Source: CAWATZ01 sp963784995
GTDB lineage: Bacteria; Planctomycetota; Planctomycetia; Gemmatales; Gemmataceae
DNA length: 64,000 nucleotides
Direction: 5' to 3'
Assembly: GCA_963784995.1 (NCBI GenBank)
Contig: CAWATZ010000006.1
Location: 186,001-250,000, forward strand
Part shown: positions 1-7,115 of the stretch, one piece after another
How the letters are laid out: each line of letters opens with the position of its first letter
Numbering within the stretch: the stretch's first letter is position 1
The notes under the pieces: model-generated
Databases searched by the model: none
Told to the model about the DNA's origin: nothing
The model's input: the letters and a program-made list of their open reading frames with translations, nothing else
Program-made: the position numbers and the translations under genes

Positions 1-658
1 GCTGCCGGACTTCATCCAGCAGCCCCGCCAGCAGCAGCTTGCCGTTGGAGAGGAAGGCGACGTGGCTGGCGACCCGCTCCACCTCGGCCACCGCATGGCT
101 GGAGATCAGGATGGTCCGCCCGGCCCCGGCCTGCTCGACCATGCCGGCCAGGAACTCCTTGCGCGTGAACAGGTCCAGGCCCGAGGTCGGCTCATCGAGA
201 ATCAGCACCTCGGGATCGATCGCCAGGGCCAGGGCCAGGCCGACCTTGGCATAGCCGCCCTTGGACAGGTCGCGCAGCCGGGCGCCGCGCTCCAGGCCCA
301 GACGCTCGGCGATCCCCTGAAAACGCGATCGGTACGCCGGCTTGTGAAAGCCGCCGACGAACCAGCCGATCTCATCGACCGTCATCCAGTCGTAGAACTT
401 CGGCCGTTCCGGGACGTAACCGATGCGCTGCCGCAGCTCCAGGGCGTCGCGCCAGCAATCCTTGCCAAGCACCTCGGCCCGGCCGCCGTCGGCCGGCAGC
501 TGACCGGTGAGGATGCGGATGGTGGTCGATTTGCCCGCTCCGTTGTCTCCCAGAAGAGCGCAGATGGCCCCCGAGGAGACGGTCAGATCCAGGCCCTGCA
601 CGGCGACCTTGCGGCCGAAACGCTTTCGCAGATGGTGAATGTTGATGACCGCGCTCAC
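1..658 (-). CDS. ABC transporter ATP-binding protein (3' end outside window)
   Basis: This is the ATPase subunit of an ABC transporter, acting at the cytoplasmic face of the membrane; the substrate cannot be told. Read from a GTG start at 658, it shows Walker A (GDNGAGKST), a degenerate signature (LSKGGYAKVG), Walker B with D-loop (VLILDEPTSGLD) and the H-loop (ISSHAVAEVE). About 219 codons are present and the C-terminus lies beyond base 1. The start codon overlaps the stop of the upstream GntR regulator (GTGA), so the two are translationally coupled. That pairing is typical of YtrA-type regulators that control their own ABC exporter. A membrane permease is expected just outside the window. 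Confidence 0.93.
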   Translation of the reverse strand, partial: MSAVINIHHLRKRFGRKVAVQGLDLTVSSGAICALLGDNGAGKSTTIRILTGQLPADGGRAEVLGKDCWRDALELRQRIGYVPERPKFYDWMTVDEIGWFVGGFHKPAYRSRFQGIAERLGLERGARLRDLSKGGYAKVGLALALAIDPEVLILDEPTSGLDLFTRKEFLAGMVEQAGAGRTILISSHAVAEVERVASHVAFLSNGKLLLAGLLDEVRQ

Positions 659-1047
659 TGATGTTTCCTCCCGTTGACCCGGGCCAGTTCGTCTTCGACC
701 AGCCGCAGGATCTCAGCCGGCGACAGGGCGCTCTCCACCGCCTCCCGCAAGGCGGCCCGGATGCGCCCCTGAACGATGTGCTTGCGTCGCGCCTGACACA
801 GCTCCGGAGCCCTGGGCGTCACTTCCATCCCCTTGCCGCGCACCACCGATACCAGCCCCTGCCGCTCCAGCTCCTGGACCGCCCGGGCCGCCGTGTTGGG
901 ATGCACCAGCAGCCGCTGAGCCAGGTCGCGCACGCTGGGGATCATCGTCCCCGGAGTCAGTCCGCCCGAGGCAATGGCGAAGATGACCTGCGTGACGATC
1001 TGCTCGTAGACCGGGACGTTGCTGTCCTTTTCAATGGAAATCAGCAT
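655..1047 (-). CDS. GntR-family transcriptional repressor, YtrA subfamily
   Basis: This 130-residue cytoplasmic DNA-binding repressor probably senses an effector or envelope stress and controls the ABC genes downstream. Residues about 10-75 form the GntR winged helix (PVYEQIVTQV, then IPSVRDLAQRLLVHPNTAARA and ELERQGLV). The short helical C-terminal tail of about 50 residues, without a large ligand domain, is the YtrA hallmark. It overlaps the ABC ATPase start by 4 bases. A palindrome resembling the YtrA operator lies 71 bases upstream, so autoregulation is likely. The subfamily call is firm; the ligand is unknown. Confidence 0.92.
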   Translation of the reverse strand: MLISIEKDSNVPVYEQIVTQVIFAIASGGLTPGTMIPSVRDLAQRLLVHPNTAARAVQELERQGLVSVVRGKGMEVTPRAPELCQARRKHIVQGRIRAALREAVESALSPAEILRLVEDELARVNGRKHQ

Positions 1048-1117
1048 GCTGGCACCAATCCCCGGTTTTCCGCACTGAAGCCAGGCAAGGGCAATAAGAA
1101 CACCGACCCGGGGTGGA

Positions 1118-1141
1118 AGTGTACCAGGTCCACGTTACACT
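1118..1141. promoter_or_regulatory. Probable YtrA/GntR operator
   Basis: The half sites AGTGTA and TACACT form a perfect 6-bp inverted repeat with a 12-bp spacer, 71 bases upstream of the YtrA-like regulator. From memory, the Bacillus YtrA operator is AGTGTA, a 13-bp spacer, then TACACT, so the half sites match exactly and the spacing differs by one. It probably overlaps the promoter of the regulator-ABC operon. Confidence 0.7.
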
Positions 1142-1249
1142 AGGACGGTGGGTGCGGCAAGAGGCAATCCGGGGCAGATCAGCGAAAAAAGTTGACTGAG
1201 GAAGTTGCGCGGCCCTGTTTTTTGTTTTTGAACTGCCTTGCTTCGTTCG

Positions 1250-1412
1250 ACTTTTGCCGATTTGGAGTGCGGCAGTAGCTTTGCTCTGCCGCTTTTGTTT
1301 CTTCTGTTGGTTTTTGTTTCTTGGACTGGCCTAACAAGGGAAAAGCAAAAACAAAAGACCAAACAAAAGCGGCAGAGCAAAGCTACTGCCGCACTCCATA
1401 ATCGGCAAAAGT
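1250..1412. repeat. Long inverted repeat in the regulator-acylphosphatase gap
   Basis: Arms at 1250-1300 and 1361-1412 are reverse complements over about 51 bases, with one indel-type difference and a 60-base loop. The region is AT-richer than its surroundings, with runs of A and T such as CAAAAACAAAAG. It has no reading frame of note. It could be a small non-autonomous element or a long hairpin terminator between the two minus-strand genes. The rest of the 1048-1437 gap holds the operator at 1118-1141 and nothing else I can name. Confidence 0.75.
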
Positions 1413-1437
1413 GGAGCTTAGGGTGTTGTGTCTTCTG

Positions 1438-1731
1438 TTACCGCACCACGTGAAACCCCGTGAACTGTCCCGTCGCCGGCCGTTCCTCGATCTTCTCCTC
1501 ATCGACGTAGTTCCGCATCCGCTGCCGCACTTCCTGGAGAAAGCGCTGCACTTCCGGCTCAGCTCCCTCCACCAGCAGCTGCACCCGTCCATCGGAGAGA
1601 TTGCGCACCCAGCCGGTCACGTTGTGGCCGTGCGCGATCGAAACCGCCGTCGCCCGGAAGCCGACACCCTGAACCATCCCGGAGTAATACACCATCCGGG
1701 CCGTCCGGCCGCTGCCGCTCTCCGCGCTCAT
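1438..1731 (-). CDS. acyP: Acylphosphatase
   Basis: This small cytosolic enzyme hydrolyses carboxyl-phosphate bonds of acyl phosphates. The 97-residue length is normal. The motif VQGVGFRATA at about residues 20-29 carries the catalytic Arg of the family, and GWVRNLSDGRVQLLVEG carries the catalytic Asn and the conserved strand region. The ATG at 1731 is followed by a short variable extension before the core. It stands alone on the minus strand between an inverted repeat and a repeat-protein gene. Confidence 0.95.
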   Translation of the reverse strand: MSAESGSGRTARMVYYSGMVQGVGFRATAVSIAHGHNVTGWVRNLSDGRVQLLVEGAEPEVQRFLQEVRQRMRNYVDEEKIEERPATGQFTGFHVVR

Positions 1732-1817
1732 TTCCCTCTCCTCGGTCTCATCCCAGGCGATCCTTTCAGTCTACCGCATCAGGACAAACAGAGCAGCCCT
1801 GCCCAGCTTTGTCTCCA

Positions 1818-3290
1818 TCAGCGCCGCCGTGCCGTGAAGTACAGCTTGCCTCCGAAGCGCGTCAATCCCGCCGGCGCGGCCCCCCGTGGGCCCGTGCTGA
1901 TGCGGGTGACCATTTCGGTGCCGTTCGCACTTCCGGTGGTACTCCAGAGTTGATCGCCGTTGATCCCATCGTCAGCCACGAAATACAGCTTGTCGCGGAA
2001 GACGATCAGGTGGGTCGGGCTGGAAGAATGCGTGCGTGTGCGGTCCGTGGTCTCGACGTCCTTCTCGGTGTTGACGTCCAGGGCCATCTCGGTGCCGGCC
2101 GCGCTGCCGGTGGTGCTCCACAGTTCCACTCCATGAACGCCGTCGTCGGCCGAGAAATAGAGCTTGCCGTTGAACACCGTCAGGTGGGAGGGGTTTGACG
2201 ACAGGGTGCGGTTGCTTTCCTTGTTCCTGGGGTCCGCCTTCGCCTTGTTGAGGTCCAGGACCATCTCGGTGCCGTTCCCTGACCCGGTCGTCCGCCACAG
2301 CTCGATTCCGTGAACGCCGTCGTTGGCCGTGAAGTACAGCTGGCCGTTGAAGACGATCAGTTCGGCCGGTTCGGCCCCGCGTGGGCCCTTGCCGATCAGC
2401 CGGACGATCTCCGTGCCGTTGCCGCTGCCGGTTGTGCTCCACAGTTGCACACCACTGAGCCCATCGTCGGCCGTGAAATAGAGCTTGCCGTCGAACACCG
2501 TTAGATTGCGGACACTGCCACCCCTGGCTCCGCGTCCGATCAGACAGACCATCTCGGTGCCGTTCCGGTGCCCGGTGGTGCTCCACAGCTGCACTCCGTT
2601 GACCCCGTCGTCGGCCGTGAAATAGAGCTTGCCGTTGAACACCGTCAGGTTGGCGGGATTGGAAGAGCGCGTGCGATTGCTCTTCCTGTCCTCGGGGTTG
2701 ACTCTGACCTCGTCAAGGTCCAGGACCATCTCGGTGCCGGCCGCGCTGCCGGTGGTGCTCCACAGTTCCACCCCATGAACGCCATCGTCGGCCGTGAAAT
2801 AGAGCTTGCCGTTGAACCCCGTTAGATTGCCGACGTTGACCCCTTTGGGTCCGCGTCCGATCAGACAGACCATCTCGGTGCCGTTGCCGCTGCCGGTTGT
2901 GCTCCACATCTGCACCCCGTTGACCCCGTCGTCGGCCGTGAAATAGAGCTTGCCGCTGAACACCGTCAAGTTACTGGGATTGGAGGAGAGTGTCCGTTTC
3001 TGGGCCGCGTCGTCGGCTTCCTTCTCGGTGTTGACGTCCAGCACCATTTCGGTATCGTTCCCATCCCCGGCGGTGCTCCACAGTTCCACCCCATGCTCGC
3101 CATCGTCGGCGGTGAAATAGAGCTTACCGGCGAAAACAACCAGGTCAGGAGGGGTGGGAAGGCTGAACTTGACGTGACCTGGCTGGATCAGGGCGGTGCC
3201 GTTCCAGCTGCCGGTGGTGCTCCACAGTTCGGCACCCAGGACGGCGGCTGCCACCAGGAAGAGAGCCGGAAACAGGAGAAGCCACTTCAT
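1818..3290 (-). CDS. Secreted ELW..GT repeat protein, apparently truncated
   Basis: This 490-residue protein begins with a clear signal peptide (MKWLLLFPALFLVAAAVLG). The rest is a ladder of about eight repeats of 46-60 residues, each with LYFTADDG, then G.ELWSTTGS and GTEMV. Two repeat types occur: a longer one ending near SNPSNLTVF and a shorter one containing LIGRGP. Such repeats form secreted beta-propeller-like surface proteins in Planctomycetes and marine bacteria; the function is unknown. The signal peptide is fused directly to the middle of a repeat (AELWSTTGS), and the protein stops inside the ninth (LYFTARRR). This suggests recombination between repeats or truncation. Confidence 0.85.
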   Translation of the reverse strand: MKWLLLFPALFLVAAAVLGAELWSTTGSWNGTALIQPGHVKFSLPTPPDLVVFAGKLYFTADDGEHGVELWSTAGDGNDTEMVLDVNTEKEADDAAQKRTLSSNPSNLTVFSGKLYFTADDGVNGVQMWSTTGSGNGTEMVCLIGRGPKGVNVGNLTGFNGKLYFTADDGVHGVELWSTTGSAAGTEMVLDLDEVRVNPEDRKSNRTRSSNPANLTVFNGKLYFTADDGVNGVQLWSTTGHRNGTEMVCLIGRGARGGSVRNLTVFDGKLYFTADDGLSGVQLWSTTGSGNGTEIVRLIGKGPRGAEPAELIVFNGQLYFTANDGVHGIELWRTTGSGNGTEMVLDLNKAKADPRNKESNRTLSSNPSHLTVFNGKLYFSADDGVHGVELWSTTGSAAGTEMALDVNTEKDVETTDRTRTHSSSPTHLIVFRDKLYFVADDGINGDQLWSTTGSANGTEMVTRISTGPRGAAPAGLTRFGGKLYFTARRR

Positions 3291-3633
3291 CGTCGGACAC
3301 TCGCAAGGAGATCAAGGGTGCCCTCACTGTAATGCCGACAGGGATTCGGGTCAAAACCAGTCGGCGAGAAAAACGGCGCAGCGGAACGGCGCTGCCGTCA
3401 TTGTCGCCAGGGGGGTTGGGGAAGGACCCCAAACAACCAGGCAGCCGCGTGCGTAGTAGACCCAGGAGCAGAAGAAGGAGGTTGTCGCGAACGCCATCTC
3501 GGATTCCCTGGCAAAGCTGGAAAAAGCAGCAAGTCCGGCAAAATCGTTGCCGGCGGAACTTGACAGACGATGGTCTGGAGGGTTGAATTACTTAAAGATT
3601 TAGGCTTTAGTCCTTCTGTGTTGGAGAGCGGTC
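3291..3633. other. Intergenic gap, 343 bases, between divergent genes
   Basis: This separates the minus-strand repeat protein from the plus-strand BlaI-like repressor. The final 80 bases hold a promoter and a small dyad, listed separately. The first 250 bases contain no convincing gene; short open frames on both strands have no recognisable content. Confidence 0.6.
3560..3588 (+). promoter_or_regulatory. Putative housekeeping promoter of the BlaI-like gene
   Basis: A perfect -35 box TTGACA (3560-3565) is followed 17 bases later by TTGAAT (3583-3588), a 4-of-6 match to the -10 consensus. It sits 46 bases upstream of the repressor start. A dyad, TAAAG with 7 bases then CTTTA (3593-3609), lies over the expected transcription start and could be the BlaI operator. 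The operator is inference: it does not match the classical staphylococcal TACA/TGTA operator. Confidence 0.5.
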
Positions 3634-4017
3634 GTGGACGAGGTTCCCACACCGACGCCCCGCGAGCTGCAAATCCTGAAGGTGCTCTGGGACCAGGGCC
3701 CTTGCAGCGTGCGCGACGTCCATCAGCAGCTGATCAAGCAGGAGCCGGGATTGGCCTCCAACACGGTGCAGACCATGCTCCGGATCATGGAGGGGAAGCG
3801 TCTGGTGCGCCACGAACTGGAAGGCCGGTCGTTCATCTACGAGGCCCGCTTCACGCGGGCGCAGAGTACGGCCCGGTTTCTGGAGCGGGCCTTTGGCGGC
3901 ACGCCGTCCCAGCTGGTGCAGAGCTTGCTGGAAGGCGAGCCGGTTTCAACGGAAGAGCTGGACCGGATGCAGCGGTTGATCGACGACGCCCGGCGTCGGC
4001 GCGTCAAGCGCAGCTGA
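3634..4017 (+). CDS. BlaI/MecI/CopY-family transcriptional repressor
   Basis: This 127-residue winged-helix repressor starts with GTG. Family features are TPRELQILKVLW at the N-terminus, the helix-turn-helix around SVRDVHQQL, and TVQTMLRIMEGKRLVRHE, which includes the conserved wing. Length matches the family. BlaI proteins are usually cleaved or released by a neighbouring M56 membrane peptidase (BlaR). Here the next gene, 75 bases on, encodes a membrane-anchored PDZ protein instead, and no BlaR is nearby. Autoregulation through the dyad just upstream is plausible. Confidence 0.92.
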   Translation: MDEVPTPTPRELQILKVLWDQGPCSVRDVHQQLIKQEPGLASNTVQTMLRIMEGKRLVRHELEGRSFIYEARFTRAQSTARFLERAFGGTPSQLVQSLLEGEPVSTEELDRMQRLIDDARRRRVKRS

Positions 4018-4092
4018 ATCCGGCCTGTCGTTTGCCCGTCCTCGTGGCGGGTGGTTGCGGTTTCGTATCCACTTGAAAAAAGGAGAATTCTC

Positions 4093-5217
4093 ATGCTGTT
4101 GCAGTCTCCCGCTCCGAAGGCGAAGCGGGTCTCTCGTCGCTGGCCCCTGATGCTGGCTGGCGGCCTGCTGGGGCTATCGATCATCGCGGCCGGCGTCGGT
4201 CTGAAGGCCGTGGCCGCTCCGCCGGCCGAACCGAAGAAGGAAGAACCCCGCAAGGAAGAGCTGAAGGGGCAGCCGAACAAGGAACAGCCCAAGAAAAACA
4301 AACCCGCTGACCAGGATCCGCGTGAGCAGTTTCCTGACTTCTTCAAACAGTTCGACAACGTGCCCGGCGTGGAGCCGGAAATGCTGAAGCATCTCCGCGA
4401 GGAGATGGAGCGGACCCACGCCGAGATGCGGCGCGCGATGGAGATGGCCCGGCAGATGCAGGGCGGCCAGTTCCGGGGCGGGATGCTGATGCCGCAGTTT
4501 GCCCCGCTGGGGCAGTTCGGCCGGCAAGGGCCGGCGCGTGAGGGCCGGCTGGGCGCTCGCGTCGAGAAGCCGAGCGAGACCCTGGTGGAGCAGCTGGACC
4601 TGCCGCAGGGCCAGGGGCTGGTCGTGGACGAGGTCCGTCCCGATTCGGCCGCCAGCAAGGCGGGACTGAAGGCGCACGACATCCTGCTGGAGGTCAACGG
4701 CAAGGCGGTCTCCAACGACCCCCACGACTTTGTCAAGCAGGTGGACGCGATCAAGGCCAACACGCCGGTCGAAGTGGTGCTGCTGCGCAAGGGCAAGAAA
4801 GAGACGCTCAAGGGCCTGACCCTGCCGGAAGCCAAGGTGGAGAAGCCGGCGGCGCGCGGGGGCTTCGGCTTTGATTTCCCCTTCGACAACGCCTTTCCGG
4901 GCAACTTCCCGGGTCAGTTTGGCGGCTTCCAGTTTGGGGGCTTCGGACCGGGCGGCAAGCCGGTGCTGATCCAGACCAGCCGCAATGGCGATGAGTTCAC
5001 GGCTACCCGCAAGGAAGGCGACCTGACCATCACCGTCAAGGGCAAGGTCGAGGACGGCAAGGCCGTGCCCGGCACCATCGAGATCGACAGCGGCAACGGC
5101 GTCAAGAAGTACGAGAGCGTCGAGAAGGTCCCCGAGGAGCATCGCGACGCGGTCAAGGCCCTGCTGCGGATCATGACGGGCCAGCGCGTCCAGCGCGGCG
5201 GCCGGCAGCGGCTGTGA
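4093..5217 (+). CDS. Membrane-anchored PDZ-domain protein
   Basis: I take the ATG at 4093 because a strong ribosome site (AAAAGGAGAATTCTC) precedes it; this gives 374 residues. A positively charged N-terminus and one hydrophobic segment (about residues 18-36) give a signal anchor. A Lys/Glu/Pro-rich stretch and a Met/Gln-rich helix follow. A PDZ domain spans about 150-245 (GLVVDEVRPDSAASKAGL, HDILLEVNGKAV). A Gly/Phe-rich linker leads to a C-terminal domain of about 80 residues. No protease triad is seen, so it is probably a periplasmic scaffold or substrate-binding protein. It is likely co-transcribed with the BlaI-like gene. Confidence 0.8.
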   Translation: MLLQSPAPKAKRVSRRWPLMLAGGLLGLSIIAAGVGLKAVAAPPAEPKKEEPRKEELKGQPNKEQPKKNKPADQDPREQFPDFFKQFDNVPGVEPEMLKHLREEMERTHAEMRRAMEMARQMQGGQFRGGMLMPQFAPLGQFGRQGPAREGRLGARVEKPSETLVEQLDLPQGQGLVVDEVRPDSAASKAGLKAHDILLEVNGKAVSNDPHDFVKQVDAIKANTPVEVVLLRKGKKETLKGLTLPEAKVEKPAARGGFGFDFPFDNAFPGNFPGQFGGFQFGGFGPGGKPVLIQTSRNGDEFTATRKEGDLTITVKGKVEDGKAVPGTIEIDSGNGVKKYESVEKVPEEHRDAVKALLRIMTGQRVQRGGRQRL

Positions 5218-5276
5218 GAAACCTCGGTTCGTCGCGGTAATCCAACTCCTCCCCCACCCTCGGAGGGTACGGGAGA

Positions 5277-5351
5277 AATGGCGAGCGGCGCGGCGTCAGC
5301 CCGCCGGTAAGGGCTTCCTACCGGCGGGCTGACGCCGCGCCGCTCGCCATT
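5277..5351. repeat. Dispersed palindrome, family 1 (copy a)
   Basis: Perfect 33-bp arms (5277-5309 and 5319-5351) with a 9-base loop, followed by a short T run (TCTTTTT). The core AGCGGCGCGGCGTCAGCCCG recurs at 56688-56770. Located between convergent genes, it can act as a bidirectional terminator, but its recurrence marks it as a repetitive extragenic palindrome. Confidence 0.9.
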
Positions 5352-5379
5352 CTTTTTGAACGCTCTCGCCCAGCCTGGC

Positions 5380-7010
5380 TCATTCCGCCCCAACGTGGGT
5401 GCCCTTCTCGGCCACCGAGCGCTTCATCAGCAGCACCAGGAACACCAGCAGGATCCCCAGGACGGCGCACACCCAGAAGACGTCCAGGTAGGCCTGCTCC
5501 GACGCCTGCCGAAGCCGTTCCGCTGCCAGCCGCTTCAGGGTATCCTGGTGGGCGCCGACCGGATCGCTGGTCAGGTGCCGGAAGAAGGCCTCGCCCCGCT
5601 GGAACAAGGACTGGACGGGTAGGTTGAGCGGGGTGAGGTGATCGTCCAGACGCGCCAGGTGGAACTGCAGCCGGCGTTCCTGGATGGTCTGGCCCAGCGA
5701 GGTCCCCATGCTGCCCCCCTCATTGCGCAGCAGGGCAAACAGTCCTACTGCCGCCCCCCGCAGTTCCCGGGGGACGTACAGAAAGGCGGCCACGTTGATC
5801 GGAGCGAAGATCAGCGACAGGCCGATGATCATCACCACCCGCGGCCAGATCACCTGCCAGGGACTGATCTGCAGGTTCGTCAGCGCCATCCAGTAACAGC
5901 CGGTGGCCATGATCAGCAGACCCGGGGCGATCAGCCAGCGGGCGTCCGTCCCCCGGCCCAGCAAGAAGCTGACGACCAGCATCACGGCGATGGCGAAGAA
6001 ACCCGAGGGCATCATCACCAGACCCGAGTGATAGGCATCGTAGCCGAACAGGTTCTGGAGCAGGCCCGGCAGCGCCACCGTGGCGGCATACAGCACGCCG
6101 AAGGCGCAGACAATGATCAGACAGGACGCGGCCAGGTTGCGCTCGCCCAGGACCCGCAAGTTGACCACCGGGTTGGCAATCCGCAGCTCCCGGACGATCA
6201 GTCCTCCCAGCGCCAGGACGAAGAGGATCAGCAGCGTCTGCACGCGCCAGAAGGGGTCGCTCAACCAGTCCCACTGCTGTCCCTTGCTGAGCATCACTTC
6301 CCAGCTGACCATGGCGACGGCCAGGAGCACCAGACCGCCGGTGTCGAAGTTCCACGCCGGCCTGCCGGCGCCGCTACGCTGCGGTTCAGGTGGGCACGCT
6401 CCTCCTTGAGGTAGTCCGGGTCTTCCACCAGGGCGGAACAGGCCAGGACGCTGAGGACGCCGACCGGGAGGTTGATGTAGAAGATCCAGCGCCAGTTGTA
6501 GGCATCGACCAGCCAGCCTCCCAGCGTTGGGCCGACAATGGGTCCGAACAGGGCGGCCACGCCGAACATGGTCATGGCCGCCCCCTGTTTCTCGCGCGGG
6601 AAGCTGTCGATCAGGATGGCCTGGCTGGACGGCTGCAGTCCGCCACCGGCCAGGCCCTGAAGCACCCGGAACAGGATCAGCTGCGGCAGGCTGCCCGCGA
6701 TGCCGCACAGCCCCGAGGCAATGGTGAAGACGGTGATGGACAGCAGGAAGTAATTGCGGCGGCCGAAATGGGCGGAGAGCCAGCCGGTGATCGGCAGCAC
6801 AAAGGCGTTGGCGGCCAGGTAGCTGGTGATCACCCACTCGCTGTCGATTTCCGCGGCCGACAGGCCGCCCGCAATGTAGCGCAGGGCCACGTTGGTGACG
6901 GTGGTGTCCATCACCTCCATGAAGGTGGGCACGACGACGGCGACGGCGACCAGCCAGGGGTTGATCTGGCGTCGGCCCACCAGTCCAGGAGAAAGCGCTG
7001 CGCTGCTCAC
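5380..7010 (-). CDS. MFS drug exporter, DHA2/EmrB-QacA family (frameshifted)
   Basis: This inner-membrane proton antiporter of the 14-helix DHA2 family exports drugs or toxic compounds with an EmrA-type adaptor. The N-terminal half shows PTFMEVMDTTVTNVAL (motif D1) in helix 1, GWLSAHFGRR (motif A) and GGGLQPSSQAILIDSFP. The C-terminal half, ending near KRSVAEKGTHVGAE, lies in another frame. The frames must be joined at about 6350-6400, between ERAHLN and NFDTGGLVLL, where a GC palindrome (GGCGCCGGCAGGCCGGCG) sits. Both halves are well conserved, so a sequencing error at the palindrome is as likely as a true break. It is the last gene of a three-gene minus-strand operon. Confidence 0.85.
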
Positions 7011-7038
7011 GTGTCGTCTCCTGACGAGCCGCCTCTTC

Positions 7039-7090
7039 GATTTATCGTTTCGCGTTCGCCCACAAACCAGTGAACGCGAAACGCTAAATC
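7039..7090. repeat. Short inverted repeat between exporter genes
   Basis: Arms GATTTATCGTTTCGCGTTC (7039-7057) and its complement (7072-7090) differ at one position, with a 14-base loop. It lies in the 105-base gap between the adaptor and the MFS gene and could attenuate or stabilise the operon message. Confidence 0.7.
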
Positions 7091-7115
7091 AAATGCCCGC
7101 CGCTCGTCGTGGCTT

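Noticed and set aside
3480..3545. A fourth copy of the dispersed 125-bp repeat (words GGATTCCCTGGCAAAGCTGG)
   Set aside because: Only a short stretch resembles the repeat start; the later blocks are missing, so chance similarity is not excluded.
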